NCBI RefSeq assembly: GCF_900172355.1
Contig: NZ_FWFZ01000009.1
Span: forward strand, 62,001 to 126,000
DNA length: 64,000 nucleotides
Origin: Roseisalinus antarcticus
GTDB taxonomy: Bacteria; Pseudomonadota; Alphaproteobacteria; Rhodobacterales; Rhodobacteraceae
Reading direction: 5' to 3'
The position numbers and the translations under genes are program-made. The notes under the pieces were generated by a model, which had not been told where the DNA came from, made no database searches, and saw only the letters and a list, made by a program, of their open reading frames with translations. Positions 19,760 to 28,210 of this stretch are shown one piece after another (within the stretch, counting starts at the first letter, position 1; every line of letters begins with the position of its first letter).

Positions 19760-19777
19760 CCGGTGAGAGTTCACCGG
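19760..19777 (+). terminator. Hairpin after apt
   Basis: CCGGTGA (19760-19766) pairs perfectly with TCACCGG (19771-19777) around a GAGT tetraloop, one base after the apt stop. No T-run follows, so termination strength is unsure. Confidence 0.5.
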
Positions 19778-20024
19778 CCGGGCCGCGTCCTTCCTGCGGT
19801 CCGGCAACGCGGGGGCTTGACCCAAACCGACTGGCAGGAGCCCGGACCTGCCCCGGCTCGCCTGGGCCCAAAGCCGCCTGCACCCCACCCCGACCGGCGT
19901 CAAAAAAAGGAACCGGCGACAGCAATGCGCAGCTATCGCCGATCCCGAGGTCTGTCCGGACGCACCGGTTTCCGGTCCGAACATGGGCGTTCTGCCGTCT
20001 CGGACCCGGAGTGCGGAACAGGAA

Positions 20025-20084
20025 CCCCGCCTTGCACTTGTCCGTTTTAGACAGTTCCGCTCAGGAACGGCATGCAAGGCGGGG
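20025..20084. ncRNA. Candidate structured RNA or stem element with a 12-bp perfect stem
   Basis: CCCCGCCTTGCA (20025-20036) is the exact reverse complement of TGCAAGGCGGGG (20073-20084). The 36 nt between can form two further hairpins: TGTC/GACA around CGTTTTA, and GTTCC/GGAAC around GCTCA. Together they give a closed three-way junction. It lies in a gap with no gene. It could be a small RNA, a two-way terminator or a repeat element; no known RNA family was recognised. Confidence 0.4.
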
Positions 20085-20147
20085 TCAGTGCACCCTGAGG
20101 GAATCATGGGAAAACACACTCTGCCCCTTCTTGTAGCCCATTCTTGC

Positions 20148-20162
20148 TTAACAACCGGTTAA
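20148..20162. promoter_or_regulatory. TTAA-N7-TTAA, CtrA-type full site
   Basis: The bases read TTAA, CAACCGG, TTAA, which equals the CtrA response-regulator consensus of alphaproteobacteria. It lies 13 bp past the stop of the FAD oxidase gene and next to the structured element. It also forms a short hairpin (CTTAAC/GTTAAG), so it may be part of a 3' end structure. Confidence 0.35.
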
Positions 20163-20175
20163 GGCCGGCCCGCTT

Positions 20176-21585
20176 TCAGCCGCGCAGCACGGCGCCGGGG
20201 TTCAGCAGGCCCTGGGGGTCGAGCGCGGCCTTGATCGACCGCATCAGCGCCAGTTTGGTCGGGTCGCCATAGCGCTCCAGGTCGCCGACCTTCAACCGTC
20301 CGACACCGTGTTCCGCGCTGACCGAGCCGCCGAGCGCATCGGCCAGGTCATGGACCTGCGCCTTTACCGCGTCGCGGATGTTGGCGTAGTCGTTGCGGCT
20401 GCGGCCCTTCTGGGGAAAGACGTTGTAATGCAGGTTCCCGTCGCCCAGGTGACCGAAGCAGTTGATCCGGAAATCTCCCAGCCTGGCCAAGGCCTTGTCC
20501 CCCCGGGTGATGAATTCCGGCACGGCCGACAGCGGCACCGAGATGTCATGGGACGACACCGACCCGATGCGCTTGTTCGCCTCGGGTATGCGCTCGCGCA
20601 CGGCCCAGAACGCCTGGCGCTGCGCCTCGGACCGCGCGATGACACCGTCAGTCACGAGGCCGGCCTCGGCCGCGCCCTCGAACAGGGTCTCGAGCGCGTC
20701 ATCGGTGGCCAGCCCGCGCGGAAGGCCCACGTCGATCAGCACCATCCACTCGGGCGTCTCGGCGAAGGGCGGCACCACGTCGGGCCCGACCTCCGCCAGG
20801 AAATCCAGGCCCTGCCGGTGGATCAGCTCGAAAGCCGAGATCCCTTCGGCCATCTGCTCTCCGGCCATGGCCAGAAGCGACAGAGCCGCCTCGGGGGAGG
20901 GCACCGCCATGAAGGCCGTCCCCTGCCCCACAGGCTGCGGGACCAGCCGCAGGCTCGCCGCGGTGATGATGCCCAAGGTCCCTTCCGAGCCGATCATGAG
21001 GTCGCGCAGATCGTAGCCGGTGTTGTCCTTGCGCAGACGGCTGAGGCCATGCCAGATCCGGCCGTCCGCCGTCACCACCTCGAGCCCGAGGCACAGCGCC
21101 CGCGCATTGCCGTAGCGCAGGACGTTGACGCCGCCGGCATTCGTCGCCAGCAATCCGCCGATCCGCGCCGACCCTTCGGAGGCGAGCGACAGGGGAAACA
21201 GCCGGTCGACCGCCTCTGCCGCCTGCTGGATATCGGCCAGGATCGCGCCGGCTTCGGCGATCAGCACGTTCTCGGTGGCAAAGACCTCGCGCACCCTGGT
21301 CATCCGCTCCAGCGAGAGGATGACGGGCACCGGCCCGTCGCCATAGATCTGGCCGCCGACAAGGCCCGTCCCGCCGCCGAAGGGCACCACGGGGACGCCC
21401 GCCTCGGCGCAGGCGCGGATCACGGTGGCGACCTCCTCGGTCGACCCCGGCGCGACGACGGCCCCCTGGCCGTGCCAGCGGCCCCGGTTCTCGGTCACGT
21501 AGTGATCGGTGGTCTCGCGAAAGGACGCGGCGGGCAGCTTGGCCCGCAGTCGGTCGAGAAAGGCAGCATCGGCATCGGTCAACAT
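20176..21585 (-). CDS. FAD-linked oxidase, D-2-hydroxyacid dehydrogenase type (GlcD/D2HGDH-like)
   Basis: A 469-residue flavoprotein. The N-terminal PCMH-type FAD domain shows VPVVPFGGGTGLVGG near residue 66 and TNAGGVNVLRYGNAR near 149, plus LMIGSEGTLGIIT. The C-terminal FAD-linked oxidase domain has CFGHLGDGNLHYNVF, with the metal-binding His pair, and SAEHGVGRLK. These features fit enzymes that oxidise D-lactate, glycolate or D-2-hydroxyglutarate. Which one is not clear from sequence. The ATG at 21585 is used; a TTG two codons earlier has no advantage. It lies 37 bp downstream of the secreted hydrolase gene, on the same strand. Confidence 0.9.
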   Translation of the reverse strand: MLTDADAAFLDRLRAKLPAASFRETTDHYVTENRGRWHGQGAVVAPGSTEEVATVIRACAEAGVPVVPFGGGTGLVGGQIYGDGPVPVILSLERMTRVREVFATENVLIAEAGAILADIQQAAEAVDRLFPLSLASEGSARIGGLLATNAGGVNVLRYGNARALCLGLEVVTADGRIWHGLSRLRKDNTGYDLRDLMIGSEGTLGIITAASLRLVPQPVGQGTAFMAVPSPEAALSLLAMAGEQMAEGISAFELIHRQGLDFLAEVGPDVVPPFAETPEWMVLIDVGLPRGLATDDALETLFEGAAEAGLVTDGVIARSEAQRQAFWAVRERIPEANKRIGSVSSHDISVPLSAVPEFITRGDKALARLGDFRINCFGHLGDGNLHYNVFPQKGRSRNDYANIRDAVKAQVHDLADALGGSVSAEHGVGRLKVGDLERYGDPTKLALMRSIKAALDPQGLLNPGAVLRG

Positions 21586-21622
21586 GACCAATCAGGAACC
21601 ACGACCCGACCGTTTCCACAAG

Positions 21623-22429
21623 TCATTCGGACAGGAACCTCGGCTCCAGAACCAGCACGGTGGGCCGGTCCGGCAGCGACCGAAGAGAGACCTCGAGTGA
21701 GGTGTCGCCCGAACGCACGATCGCGAAATCCTCTTCCATGCCTGCAAGGAACCGCTCCAGTGTCGATCGGCCGAACCAGTGCATGGGGATGACGATGGAC
21801 GACCGGAACCGCTGCAGGGTCCGGATCATTGTCGGCTGGTCCAGCGTCAGCCCGCCGTCAACGGCGGCCATCACCACGTCCAGACGACCGATGGCGGCGA
21901 ATTGTTCATTGGTCGGCTCGTGGTGCAGATGGCCAAGGTGCCCGATGCACAGACCCGCCACCTCGAACACGAAAATGGAATTGCCGTTGACCCGGCGGGA
22001 CGACCCACTGCGGGTGTCGGTATGGATGTTGCGCACCAGCATCTCACCCAGGTCGACGTGATGATCCTGGGGATAATCCTCTGTCCCCCAGCCCTCCAGC
22101 TGATGCGGGATCGCGGGATCGGGGAACGGCGTCCAATGCGAGGAATGGGCGTTGTTCATGGTGATCACGTCGGGCACCAGGGCGGCGGGTCCGAAATACC
22201 CGGTGAAATCGGTCAGCGCCGTTAGCCCGCCCTCGGTCTGAAGCAGGAACATCGAGTGATCGACATAGGAGATCCGGACCGAGTATTCGTTTAAGGGCTC
22301 TGTGAAACTGGCGGGAATCACCTGAAGGCCCGGCGTATTCTCGACCAGGGCGATGCAATGGGACGGACGTCGATCCTGAGCCTGGACCGCGCCGGCGAGG
22401 ATCAGAAAAACCACGAACAGGATGCGCAT
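21623..22429 (-). CDS. Secreted MBL-fold (UlaG-like) metal-dependent hydrolase
   Basis: A 268-residue protein with an N-terminal Sec signal (MRILFVVFLILAGAVQAQ, probable cut after VQA). The mature part resembles UlaG-like beta-lactamase-fold proteins: SVRISYVDHSMFLLQTEGG at the start, VITMNNAHSSHW in place of the HxHxDH loop, GLCIGHLGHLHHEPT, and VVMAAVDGGLTL. The usual HxHxDH metal motif is altered to NNAHSSHW, so metal binding is uncertain. The substrate is unknown. It sits just upstream of the FAD oxidase and may share its transcript. Confidence 0.75.
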   Translation of the reverse strand: MRILFVVFLILAGAVQAQDRRPSHCIALVENTPGLQVIPASFTEPLNEYSVRISYVDHSMFLLQTEGGLTALTDFTGYFGPAALVPDVITMNNAHSSHWTPFPDPAIPHQLEGWGTEDYPQDHHVDLGEMLVRNIHTDTRSGSSRRVNGNSIFVFEVAGLCIGHLGHLHHEPTNEQFAAIGRLDVVMAAVDGGLTLDQPTMIRTLQRFRSSIVIPMHWFGRSTLERFLAGMEEDFAIVRSGDTSLEVSLRSLPDRPTVLVLEPRFLSE

Positions 22430-22537
22430 GGTCCAATCTTAGACCATGTCGCCCCTGCGTCACCTCGCAGTTGCGTGAACAGCGGTCTTTGCCGTAGCCC
22501 GGCGCTCGTGAGTCGGCACCGTCGCCCGGAAATCAGG

Positions 22538-23122
22538 CTAACCGATGCCGGTCCGGCCGCGCCGGTCACTGCGGAGGTTGGCGTAGAGCACATGGTTGCG
22601 CCAGCGCCCGTTGATCTGGAGGTAGCTTTGCGCGACGCCCTCGTACTTGTAGCCGCAGCTTTCGAGCAACTTGCGCGAGGGCGTGTTCTCGGGCAGGCAG
22701 CCGGCCTCGATCCGGCTCAGGTTCAGTTCGTGGAACGCGTGATGGACCACCGCCTGCAGGGCCTCGCGCATGTAGCCACTGCGGGCATAGGGCTGGCCGA
22801 TCCAGTAGCCCGTGGTCCCCGCCTGGGCCGGACCGCGCCGGATGTTCGACAGGGTGATCGCGCCCACCAGGGCTTCGTCCTTGCGTCGGATCAGGAACAG
22901 CGGGATCTCGGTGCCGCCCGCGATCGCCCGTTGGGCCCAGTAGACGCGATTGGTGAACGCCTTGCGGGTCAGGTGATCGTCAGCCCAGGACGGCTCCCAT
23001 GGTTTGAGGAAGTCCGCGCTTTCCCGGCGGAGCGAGGTCCAGGGCGTGAAATCCGAATGCTGGGGCGGCCGCAACGTCAGCTGCTCTGTCTCCAACCGCA
23101 GCTTTCGGCGGACGCGCAGCAT
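22538..23122 (-). CDS. GNAT-family acetyltransferase, RimJ/RimL-like
   Basis: A 194-residue acetyltransferase of the kind that modifies protein N-termini, such as ribosomal proteins. Its pattern is ETEQLTLRPPQHSDF at the start, the acetyl-CoA loop IGQPYARSGYMREALQ near residues 108-123, and the late signature LNLSRIEAGCLPENTPSRKL then ESCGYKYEGVAQSYLQI, close to RimJ. The target here is not known. Its ATG shares a base with the stop of the M16 peptidase gene (TGATG), and it is the last gene of the long minus-strand run from the oxidase block. Confidence 0.88.
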   Translation of the reverse strand: MLRVRRKLRLETEQLTLRPPQHSDFTPWTSLRRESADFLKPWEPSWADDHLTRKAFTNRVYWAQRAIAGGTEIPLFLIRRKDEALVGAITLSNIRRGPAQAGTTGYWIGQPYARSGYMREALQAVVHHAFHELNLSRIEAGCLPENTPSRKLLESCGYKYEGVAQSYLQINGRWRNHVLYANLRSDRRGRTGIG

Positions 23123-24387
23123 CAGGCGGCGAGTCTCGCGCGCAGAGCATCAAGCGTGGGCGCGTCACCGACGGGGCCATAGAGCGCCATTGCACTGCCC
23201 GCCTGACCCGCCATGCGCTCGCCAAAGGCCCGGACACGCTCTTTCGTGACCGCCTCGATCTTTTCCACCGTCTCCTCGATGGTCGGCACCCGGCCCCAGA
23301 TAGAGACCATCCGGGCCAGGCGTTCAGCCCGGTGCGAGGGGCTTTCCAGCCCCATCAGCATCCCGGCCTTCATCTGCGCCCGCGCACGCGCGACCTCCGC
23401 CTCGGAGAAATCAGACGCGGCGCGCTTCATCTCGTCCATGGTGACATGGGCCAGATCGGCGATCTGGTCGGCGGCGGTCCCGGCATAGATCGTCAGCGTC
23501 CCGGCATCGGCATAGGCCCCGGCCTGGGCGAAGATCGTGTAGCACAGACCCCTGTTCTCGCGCAGTTCCTGGAACAGGCGAGAGGACATGCCCCCGCCAA
23601 GGGCGGTCGCATAGACCTGGGCGTCATAGATCTCGGGGTCGCAGTAATCGGGACCGTCGAGGGCCAGCGCGAAATGCACCTGCTCCAACGCCTTTTCGAC
23701 CCGCCGCTCGCCACCGCCGAAGACCGCCGATTGGGTCACGAAGGTCTCGTTCACCGGTTGCAGGTGGCCAAACAGACGCTCTGCCTCGCGCACCAGGTGG
23801 TCGTGGTCGACCTGGCCCGCGGCGGCGAGGATCATCTGGCCCGGCCCGTAATGCTCGGCCACGAAGCCTGAAAGGTCTTCCTTGGTAAAGCTGCGCACCC
23901 GCTCGGCAGGGCCCAGGATCGGCCGCCCGATGGGCTGGTCTGGGTAAGAGACCTCCTGCAGCCAGTCGAAGACGATGTCGTCGGGCGTGTCGAGCGCCTG
24001 GCCGATCTCTTGCAGGATCACGCCGCGCTCCACCTCGATCTCGCGCGGGTCGAATACCGGGTTGAGCAGGATGTCGGCGATCAAGTCCAGCCCCAGGTCG
24101 ATGTCGTCCTCGAGCACCCGGGCGTAATAGGCTGTCATCTCGCGGCTGGTATAGGCGTTGATATAGCCGCCGACATCCTCGATCTCTTCGGCGATCTGCA
24201 GCGCGGACCGCCGGGCCGTGCCCTTGAACGCCATGTGTTCGAGGAAATGCGCGATGCCGTTCTGCTCGGCCCACTCATGGCGGCCGCCGGCGGTGATCCA
24301 GATCCCGATCGAGGCGGATTTCATGCTCGGCATGTTCTCGGTCGCGATGCGGAAGCCGTTGGAAAGTGTATGTATCTGGACGGTCAC
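23122..24387 (-). CDS. M16-family zinc peptidase (processing-peptidase-like)
   Basis: A 421-residue member of the pitrilysin/insulinase family, in the short form similar to the beta subunit of the mitochondrial processing peptidase. The inverted zinc motif HFLEH is at 47-51, and the third ligand Glu lies about 76 residues on in EVERGVILQEI. A late glycine-rich loop (ALGGGMSSRLFQELRENRGL) is conserved. The start is GTG, overlapping the thrC stop as GTGA, which implies translational coupling. The thrC-M16 neighbourhood is common in alphaproteobacteria, but the substrate remains unclear. Confidence 0.93.
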   Translation of the reverse strand: MTVQIHTLSNGFRIATENMPSMKSASIGIWITAGGRHEWAEQNGIAHFLEHMAFKGTARRSALQIAEEIEDVGGYINAYTSREMTAYYARVLEDDIDLGLDLIADILLNPVFDPREIEVERGVILQEIGQALDTPDDIVFDWLQEVSYPDQPIGRPILGPAERVRSFTKEDLSGFVAEHYGPGQMILAAAGQVDHDHLVREAERLFGHLQPVNETFVTQSAVFGGGERRVEKALEQVHFALALDGPDYCDPEIYDAQVYATALGGGMSSRLFQELRENRGLCYTIFAQAGAYADAGTLTIYAGTAADQIADLAHVTMDEMKRAASDFSEAEVARARAQMKAGMLMGLESPSHRAERLARMVSIWGRVPTIEETVEKIEAVTKERVRAFGERMAGQAGSAMALYGPVGDAPTLDALRARLAA

Positions 24388-25775
24388 GTGTCGATGCGGC
24401 CTCTGATCAATGACTGCAGCGCCGCAAGGTCGTTCGGAGCCTTGGTGACGCGCTCCGGGCGGTCATACAGGTCCGCCATGCGGGATGGAAGGGGGGGACG
24501 TTTCCCGGTGGCCTCTTCGACGGCGTCGGGGAACTTGGCCGGATGGGCCGTGGCCAGCGTGATCATCGGAATCCCGCGCCGGGCCTTGCGGACAGCCACG
24601 TCGAGGCCGACTGCGGTGTGCGGGCAGACGACCTCTCCGGTCTCGAGCGCGGTCCGCTTGATCCGTTCCAGCGTCGCGCTTTCCAGCGTCATGCCCGAAC
24701 CGAAGACATCGGTCAGCATCTGCAACGCCCCCTGGCTGATCTTGAACCCGTCATGCAGCGACAGATCCTCCATCAGCAGCGAAACCGCGTTGCCATCGCG
24801 GTTGTAGGCCTCGAAAAGGGCGCGCTCGAAATTGGAGCTGACCTGGATATCCATCGAGGGGCTGAACGACGGGATTACCGCGTTCTTGTCGTAATAGCCC
24901 GACTTCAGCGCCCGGTTGACCACGTCGTTGTGGTTGGTGGCCGCAAAGAGCCGGCCGATCGGAAGGCCCATCCTGCGGGCGACGAAGCCCGCGTAGATGT
25001 CGCCGAAATTGCCCGTCGGCACGGTGAAATCGACCTCGCGATGGGGCGCCCCGAGGCTGACCGCGGCGGTGAAGTAATACACGACTTGCGCCAGCACCCG
25101 CGCCCAGTTGATCGAGTTCACCCCGGCAAGCCGCACCTCGTCGCGGAACCCGTGGTCGTTGAACATGTCCTTCAGCCGCGCCTGACAATCGTCGAAATCG
25201 CCCTCGAGCGCGATGGCGTGGACATTCGCCTCGGTCGGGGTGGTCATCTGACGGCGCTGCACCTCGGACACCCGGCCGTGCGGATAGAGGATGAAGACAT
25301 CCACGTTGCTCAATCCGCGGAACGCCTCGATCGCGGCGGAGCCGGTGTCGCCGGAGGTCGCGCCGACGATCGTGACCCGCTCGCCCGAGCGCGAGAGCGA
25401 CGCCTGGAACAGCTGGCCGATCAGCTGCATGGCGAAATCCTTGAACGCCAGCGTCGGGCCGTGGAACAGCTCCAGCAGGAATTGGTTCGGCTCAAGCTGC
25501 TTGATCGGCGCACGTGCCGGATGGTCGAAGCCGGCATAGGCCATGGCGATCAGCTTGCGAAAGGCGTCGTCGGTGAAGGTGCGGCCCACGAAGGGACGCA
25601 TGACGCGATACGCCACCTCCTCGTAGGAAAGACCGGTGAGCGCCGCGATCTCGTCTTTCGCCATGACCGGGATGTCGCCCGGCACGTAAAGCCCGCCGTC
25701 CCGGGCAAGGCCGGTCATCATGGCCTCTTCAAAGCCGAGTTCAGGCGCTTTGCCGCGAGTGGAGATGTAGTTCAT
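24384..25775 (-). CDS. thrC: Threonine synthase
   Basis: A 463-residue PLP enzyme that turns O-phosphohomoserine into threonine. The PLP lysine lies in GPTLAFKDFAMQ, the phosphate loop in GATSGDTGSAAIEA, and the family's long version has PTGNFGDIYAGFVARRMGLP. The start at MNYISTRGKAP, a typical ThrC N-terminus, has AAGGAAA upstream. Its ATG overlaps the SURF1 stop (ATGA), and its stop overlaps the M16 start. It is thus tied translationally to an oxidase assembly factor with no metabolic link. Confidence 0.97.
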   Translation of the reverse strand: MNYISTRGKAPELGFEEAMMTGLARDGGLYVPGDIPVMAKDEIAALTGLSYEEVAYRVMRPFVGRTFTDDAFRKLIAMAYAGFDHPARAPIKQLEPNQFLLELFHGPTLAFKDFAMQLIGQLFQASLSRSGERVTIVGATSGDTGSAAIEAFRGLSNVDVFILYPHGRVSEVQRRQMTTPTEANVHAIALEGDFDDCQARLKDMFNDHGFRDEVRLAGVNSINWARVLAQVVYYFTAAVSLGAPHREVDFTVPTGNFGDIYAGFVARRMGLPIGRLFAATNHNDVVNRALKSGYYDKNAVIPSFSPSMDIQVSSNFERALFEAYNRDGNAVSLLMEDLSLHDGFKISQGALQMLTDVFGSGMTLESATLERIKRTALETGEVVCPHTAVGLDVAVRKARRGIPMITLATAHPAKFPDAVEEATGKRPPLPSRMADLYDRPERVTKAPNDLAALQSLIRGRIDT

Positions 25776-26434
25776 GAGGTTTCCTTGCTCCGCGCTGTCC
25801 GGAGAATCAGATACACGGACATGGTTGCCCAGACGAGTGCAAGGCTGAACCATGTTATCGCGTATTCGAGATGATCGTTCGGGACCCCCTCCGTGCCGAT
25901 CGGCAGCGGGGTCAGCCCGCCGGGGTCGGACAGGCTGCGGGCGATGACCATGATCGGCTCTGTCCCGAGGGTCTCGGCCATGGCGGTAACGTCGCGGGCG
26001 AACCAGAGGTCGCCCTCGGGATCGGGGGTCCAGGTGTCGACCTCGTCGGGCCAGTGGATGTTGCCGGTCACGGTCACGCTGCCCTCGGGCAGCGGTGCGC
26101 CTTCCAGCGGCACCCAGCCGCCGTCGAGCAGGATGCGTCGTTCGCCCGTGTCGAACGGCAGGATACGGCGGTAGCCGGGGCCCAGCCCCTCGGGCGTGAC
26201 CAGCACACGCAGGCCGGTGTCGGCGATCGTCCCGCGGACGGCGACCGGCAGATAGCGGTCAGTCACCGGGTCGGGCGTTTCGGGCAAAGCCACGGGAGCG
26301 GCGAGGATCCGCGCCTCGATATCGTCGAGGATCGCCGTCTTCCAGGTCAGCCGCTGGACCTGCCAGACCCCCAGCGAGATCAGCATCGCACAGCCGGCTA
26401 TGCCCAGAAGGATGGGAAAGATGAGACGTTTCAT
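25772..26434 (-). CDS. SURF1-family cytochrome oxidase assembly protein
   Basis: A 220-residue inner-membrane protein with one membrane helix at each end (LIFPILLGIAGCAMLISLGVW and the YAITWFSLALVWATMSVYL region) around a periplasmic domain. That architecture and the motifs LGVWQVQRLTWK, RILLDGGWVP and HLEYAITWF fit SURF1, which helps place haem a in subunit I of aa3 oxidase. The ATG at 26434 begins MKRLIFP; upstream frame has no support. It follows ctaE by 130 bp, a gap that contains a GC-rich hairpin, and overlaps thrC. Confidence 0.92.
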   Translation of the reverse strand: MKRLIFPILLGIAGCAMLISLGVWQVQRLTWKTAILDDIEARILAAPVALPETPDPVTDRYLPVAVRGTIADTGLRVLVTPEGLGPGYRRILPFDTGERRILLDGGWVPLEGAPLPEGSVTVTGNIHWPDEVDTWTPDPEGDLWFARDVTAMAETLGTEPIMVIARSLSDPGGLTPLPIGTEGVPNDHLEYAITWFSLALVWATMSVYLILRTARSKETS

Positions 26435-26491
26435 GGCGTCCTGCCGGTGTCGTCGGCCGGTTCGGAAAACGGGCCGGTCGAGACGGAAAGA

Positions 26492-26512
26492 CGCGCGGGA
26501 CAGCCCCGCGCG
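26492..26512 (-). terminator. GC-rich hairpin between ctaE and SURF1
   Basis: CGCGCGGG (26492-26499) pairs with CCCGCGCG (26505-26512) over a five-base loop. It lies between ctaE and SURF1 on a same-strand run and has no T-run, so it is more likely a partial terminator or an RNA stabiliser. Confidence 0.4.
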
Positions 26513-26564
26513 CCAATGAGATCCGGTGGTCAGGCGGGGCGCAGCCCGCCCGCCGCAGCCGGGA

Positions 26565-27365
26565 TCAGCCGCCCCAGATGTAGACCGCGGCGAAGAGGAA
26601 CAGCCAGACCACGTCGACGAAGTGCCAGTACCAGGAGGCCGCCTCGAACCCGACATGGTTGTCGGCGGTGAAATGCCCCGCCAGCACCCGCATCAGGCAC
26701 ACGAAGAGGAAGATCGTCCCGATCACCACATGCGCACCGTGAAAGCCCGTCGCCATGAAGAAGTTGGCGCCGTAGATGTTGCCGGAGAAGCCGAAGGCCG
26801 CGTGGCTGTACTCATAGACCTGGAACACGGTGAACAACGCCCCGAGGCCGATCGCCAGGATCAGGCCCCACTTGATGTCGTCGCGGTTGTCCTCGTGCAC
26901 CAGCGCGTGGTGCGCCCAGGTCGCCGCGGCGCCGGAACACAGCAGGATCAAGGTGTTGATCAGCGGCAGGTGCCAGGGGTCGAAGGTCTCGATGCCCGCC
27001 GGCGGCCATTGCCCGTCGACCTGGGGGCTGTCGGGGCCCATCGGGTAGAGCGCGTGCTTGAAGAACGACCAGAACCAGGCCGCGAAGAACATGACCTCGG
27101 ACATGATGAACATGATGAAGCCGTAGCGCAGGCCGATCTTGACCACCGGCGTGTGATCGCCGGCCTTGTTCTCGGCCACGGTCTCGGACCACCAGCCAAA
27201 CATCGTGTAGGCTACGATCAGGACGCCCGCGATGAAGCCCCAGGGCCCGTTGCCATGCATCCACAGCACGGCACCGAAGAGCATGACGAACGCCCCTCCC
27301 GCGCCGAGCAACGGCCAGATGGACGGGTTCAGAATATGATAGTCGTGGTTTTTTTCGTGCGCCAT
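26565..27365 (-). CDS. ctaE: Cytochrome c oxidase subunit III
   Basis: A 266-residue inner-membrane subunit of aa3 oxidase with seven predicted helices. Typical features are [18 protein letters not shown] at the start, the [17 protein letters not shown] helix with the conserved Glu, and the C-terminal [20 protein letters not shown]. It supports proton uptake and stabilises subunit I. It lies 27 bp downstream of ctaG in the ctaC-ctaB-orf-ctaG-ctaE order known from Rhodobacter and Paracoccus. Subunit I (ctaD) is not in the window. Confidence 0.97.
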   Translation of the reverse strand: MAHEKNHDYHILNPSIWPLLGAGGAFVMLFGAVLWMHGNGPWGFIAGVLIVAYTMFGWWSETVAENKAGDHTPVVKIGLRYGFIMFIMSEVMFFAAWFWSFFKHALYPMGPDSPQVDGQWPPAGIETFDPWHLPLINTLILLCSGAAATWAHHALVHEDNRDDIKWGLILAIGLGALFTVFQVYEYSHAAFGFSGNIYGANFFMATGFHGAHVVIGTIFLFVCLMRVLAGHFTADNHVGFEAASWYWHFVDVVWLFLFAAVYIWGG

Positions 27366-27392
27366 TTTGCGTCTCGTCCCCTTGGGCCGTCC

Positions 27393-27971
27393 CTAGTTCC
27401 CGATCTCGAGGGCGGCCTGCTCGTAGTCTTCGGGCAGGTCGATCTCGTAGAACGTATAGCTCAATGTGATGGTGTGGATATACTTGCCTTCGCGGTCGTC
27501 GACGATCGCCGGATCCACGAAGAAGCTGACCGGCATCTGCACCGTCTCGCCCGGCTGCAGCACCTGTTCGGTAAAGCAGAAGCACTCGATCTTGTCGAAG
27601 AACCCGCCCGCCTGGTAGGGCGTCACGTTGTAGGACGCCTGTCCGGCGATCGGCCGGTCGGTCGGATTGGAGGCCTCGAAGAACGCGAGGCCGGTTTCGC
27701 CGATCCGCATCTCCATCTCGCGCTCGACCGGCTTGAAGGTCCAGGGCATTCCGCGCTCCAGCCCGCCGTCGAACCGCACGGTGATCGTCTGGTCGAGGAT
27801 GACGTCGGAGCCCGCCTCGGCCACGTCGGTCGCGCCGCCGAACCCGGTGACCCGGCAGAACCAGCTGTAGAACGGCACCGAGGCCCAGGCGAGAGAGCCC
27901 ATCAGAACCACGATCCCCACGGCCTGCGCCGCGGTCCGCTGCGGCCCCTGGAGTTTGCCGAAGAGCTTCAT
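27393..27971 (-). CDS. ctaG: Cytochrome c oxidase assembly protein CtaG (Cox11 type)
   Basis: A 192-residue copper chaperone that delivers Cu to the CuB site of subunit I. It has one N-terminal membrane helix (QAVGIVVLMGSLAWASVPFY) and a periplasmic Ig-like domain with the copper motif CFCF, cysteines at 130 and 132, and Cys39 near the membrane. Length matches the family. The ATG overlaps the stop of the 79-residue gene and GAGGAGGGG lies upstream as a strong ribosome site. Confidence 0.96.
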   Translation of the reverse strand: MKLFGKLQGPQRTAAQAVGIVVLMGSLAWASVPFYSWFCRVTGFGGATDVAEAGSDVILDQTITVRFDGGLERGMPWTFKPVEREMEMRIGETGLAFFEASNPTDRPIAGQASYNVTPYQAGGFFDKIECFCFTEQVLQPGETVQMPVSFFVDPAIVDDREGKYIHTITLSYTFYEIDLPEDYEQAALEIGN

Positions 27972-28207
27972 GGCGTCCCCTCCTCGCCTGCCGGGGCGGC
28001 GCCGGTCGCGGCTTCGATCGCGGCGGGCTCCAGCTGCGGGCGCGCCACGTGGTCGAAGCGCTCCATCTGCCGGATATCGCCGAGGTTGAGCACCTTGACG
28101 ACCGTCAGCGCGAAGACGATGCCGACGAAGCCCACGAGGATGAGCCCCACGCCGGTGTTGCGGCTGCGGCGACGCTCGTGCAGTTCATGTTCGACGCGAA
28201 TGGTCAT
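27968..28207 (-). CDS. Small single-span membrane protein in the oxidase operon
   Basis: A 79-residue protein with an N-terminal basic stretch (HELHERRRSRN), one membrane helix (VGLILVGFVGIVFALTVVKV) and an Ala/Pro/Glu-rich tail. It is encoded between ctaB and ctaG, 3 bp after the ctaB stop and overlapping the ctaG start by 4 bp. Related alphaproteobacterial operons have an unnamed small gene at this place. The position suggests an assembly or subunit role in aa3 oxidase, but no motif shows it. GGGAGG precedes the ATG. Confidence 0.8.
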   Translation of the reverse strand: MTIRVEHELHERRRSRNTGVGLILVGFVGIVFALTVVKVLNLGDIRQMERFDHVARPQLEPAAIEAATGAAPAGEEGTP

Positions 28208-28210
28208 GGT

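Larger units (their letters stand above)
19778..20175. other. Long convergent intergenic region, no convincing protein gene
   Basis: About 400 bp between apt (+) and the FAD oxidase (-). Open frames here run over both strands but show no recognisable protein pattern or good ribosome site. The stretch contains a 60-nt structured element at 20025-20084 and an exact TTAA-N7-TTAA at 20148-20162, each listed separately. A small RNA gene is possible but unproven. Confidence 0.4.

Noticed and set aside
19559-20119. Open frames in the apt/FAD-oxidase gap and over the 3' end of apt
   Set aside because: No ribosome site or recognisable pattern, and they overlap apt or the structured element.
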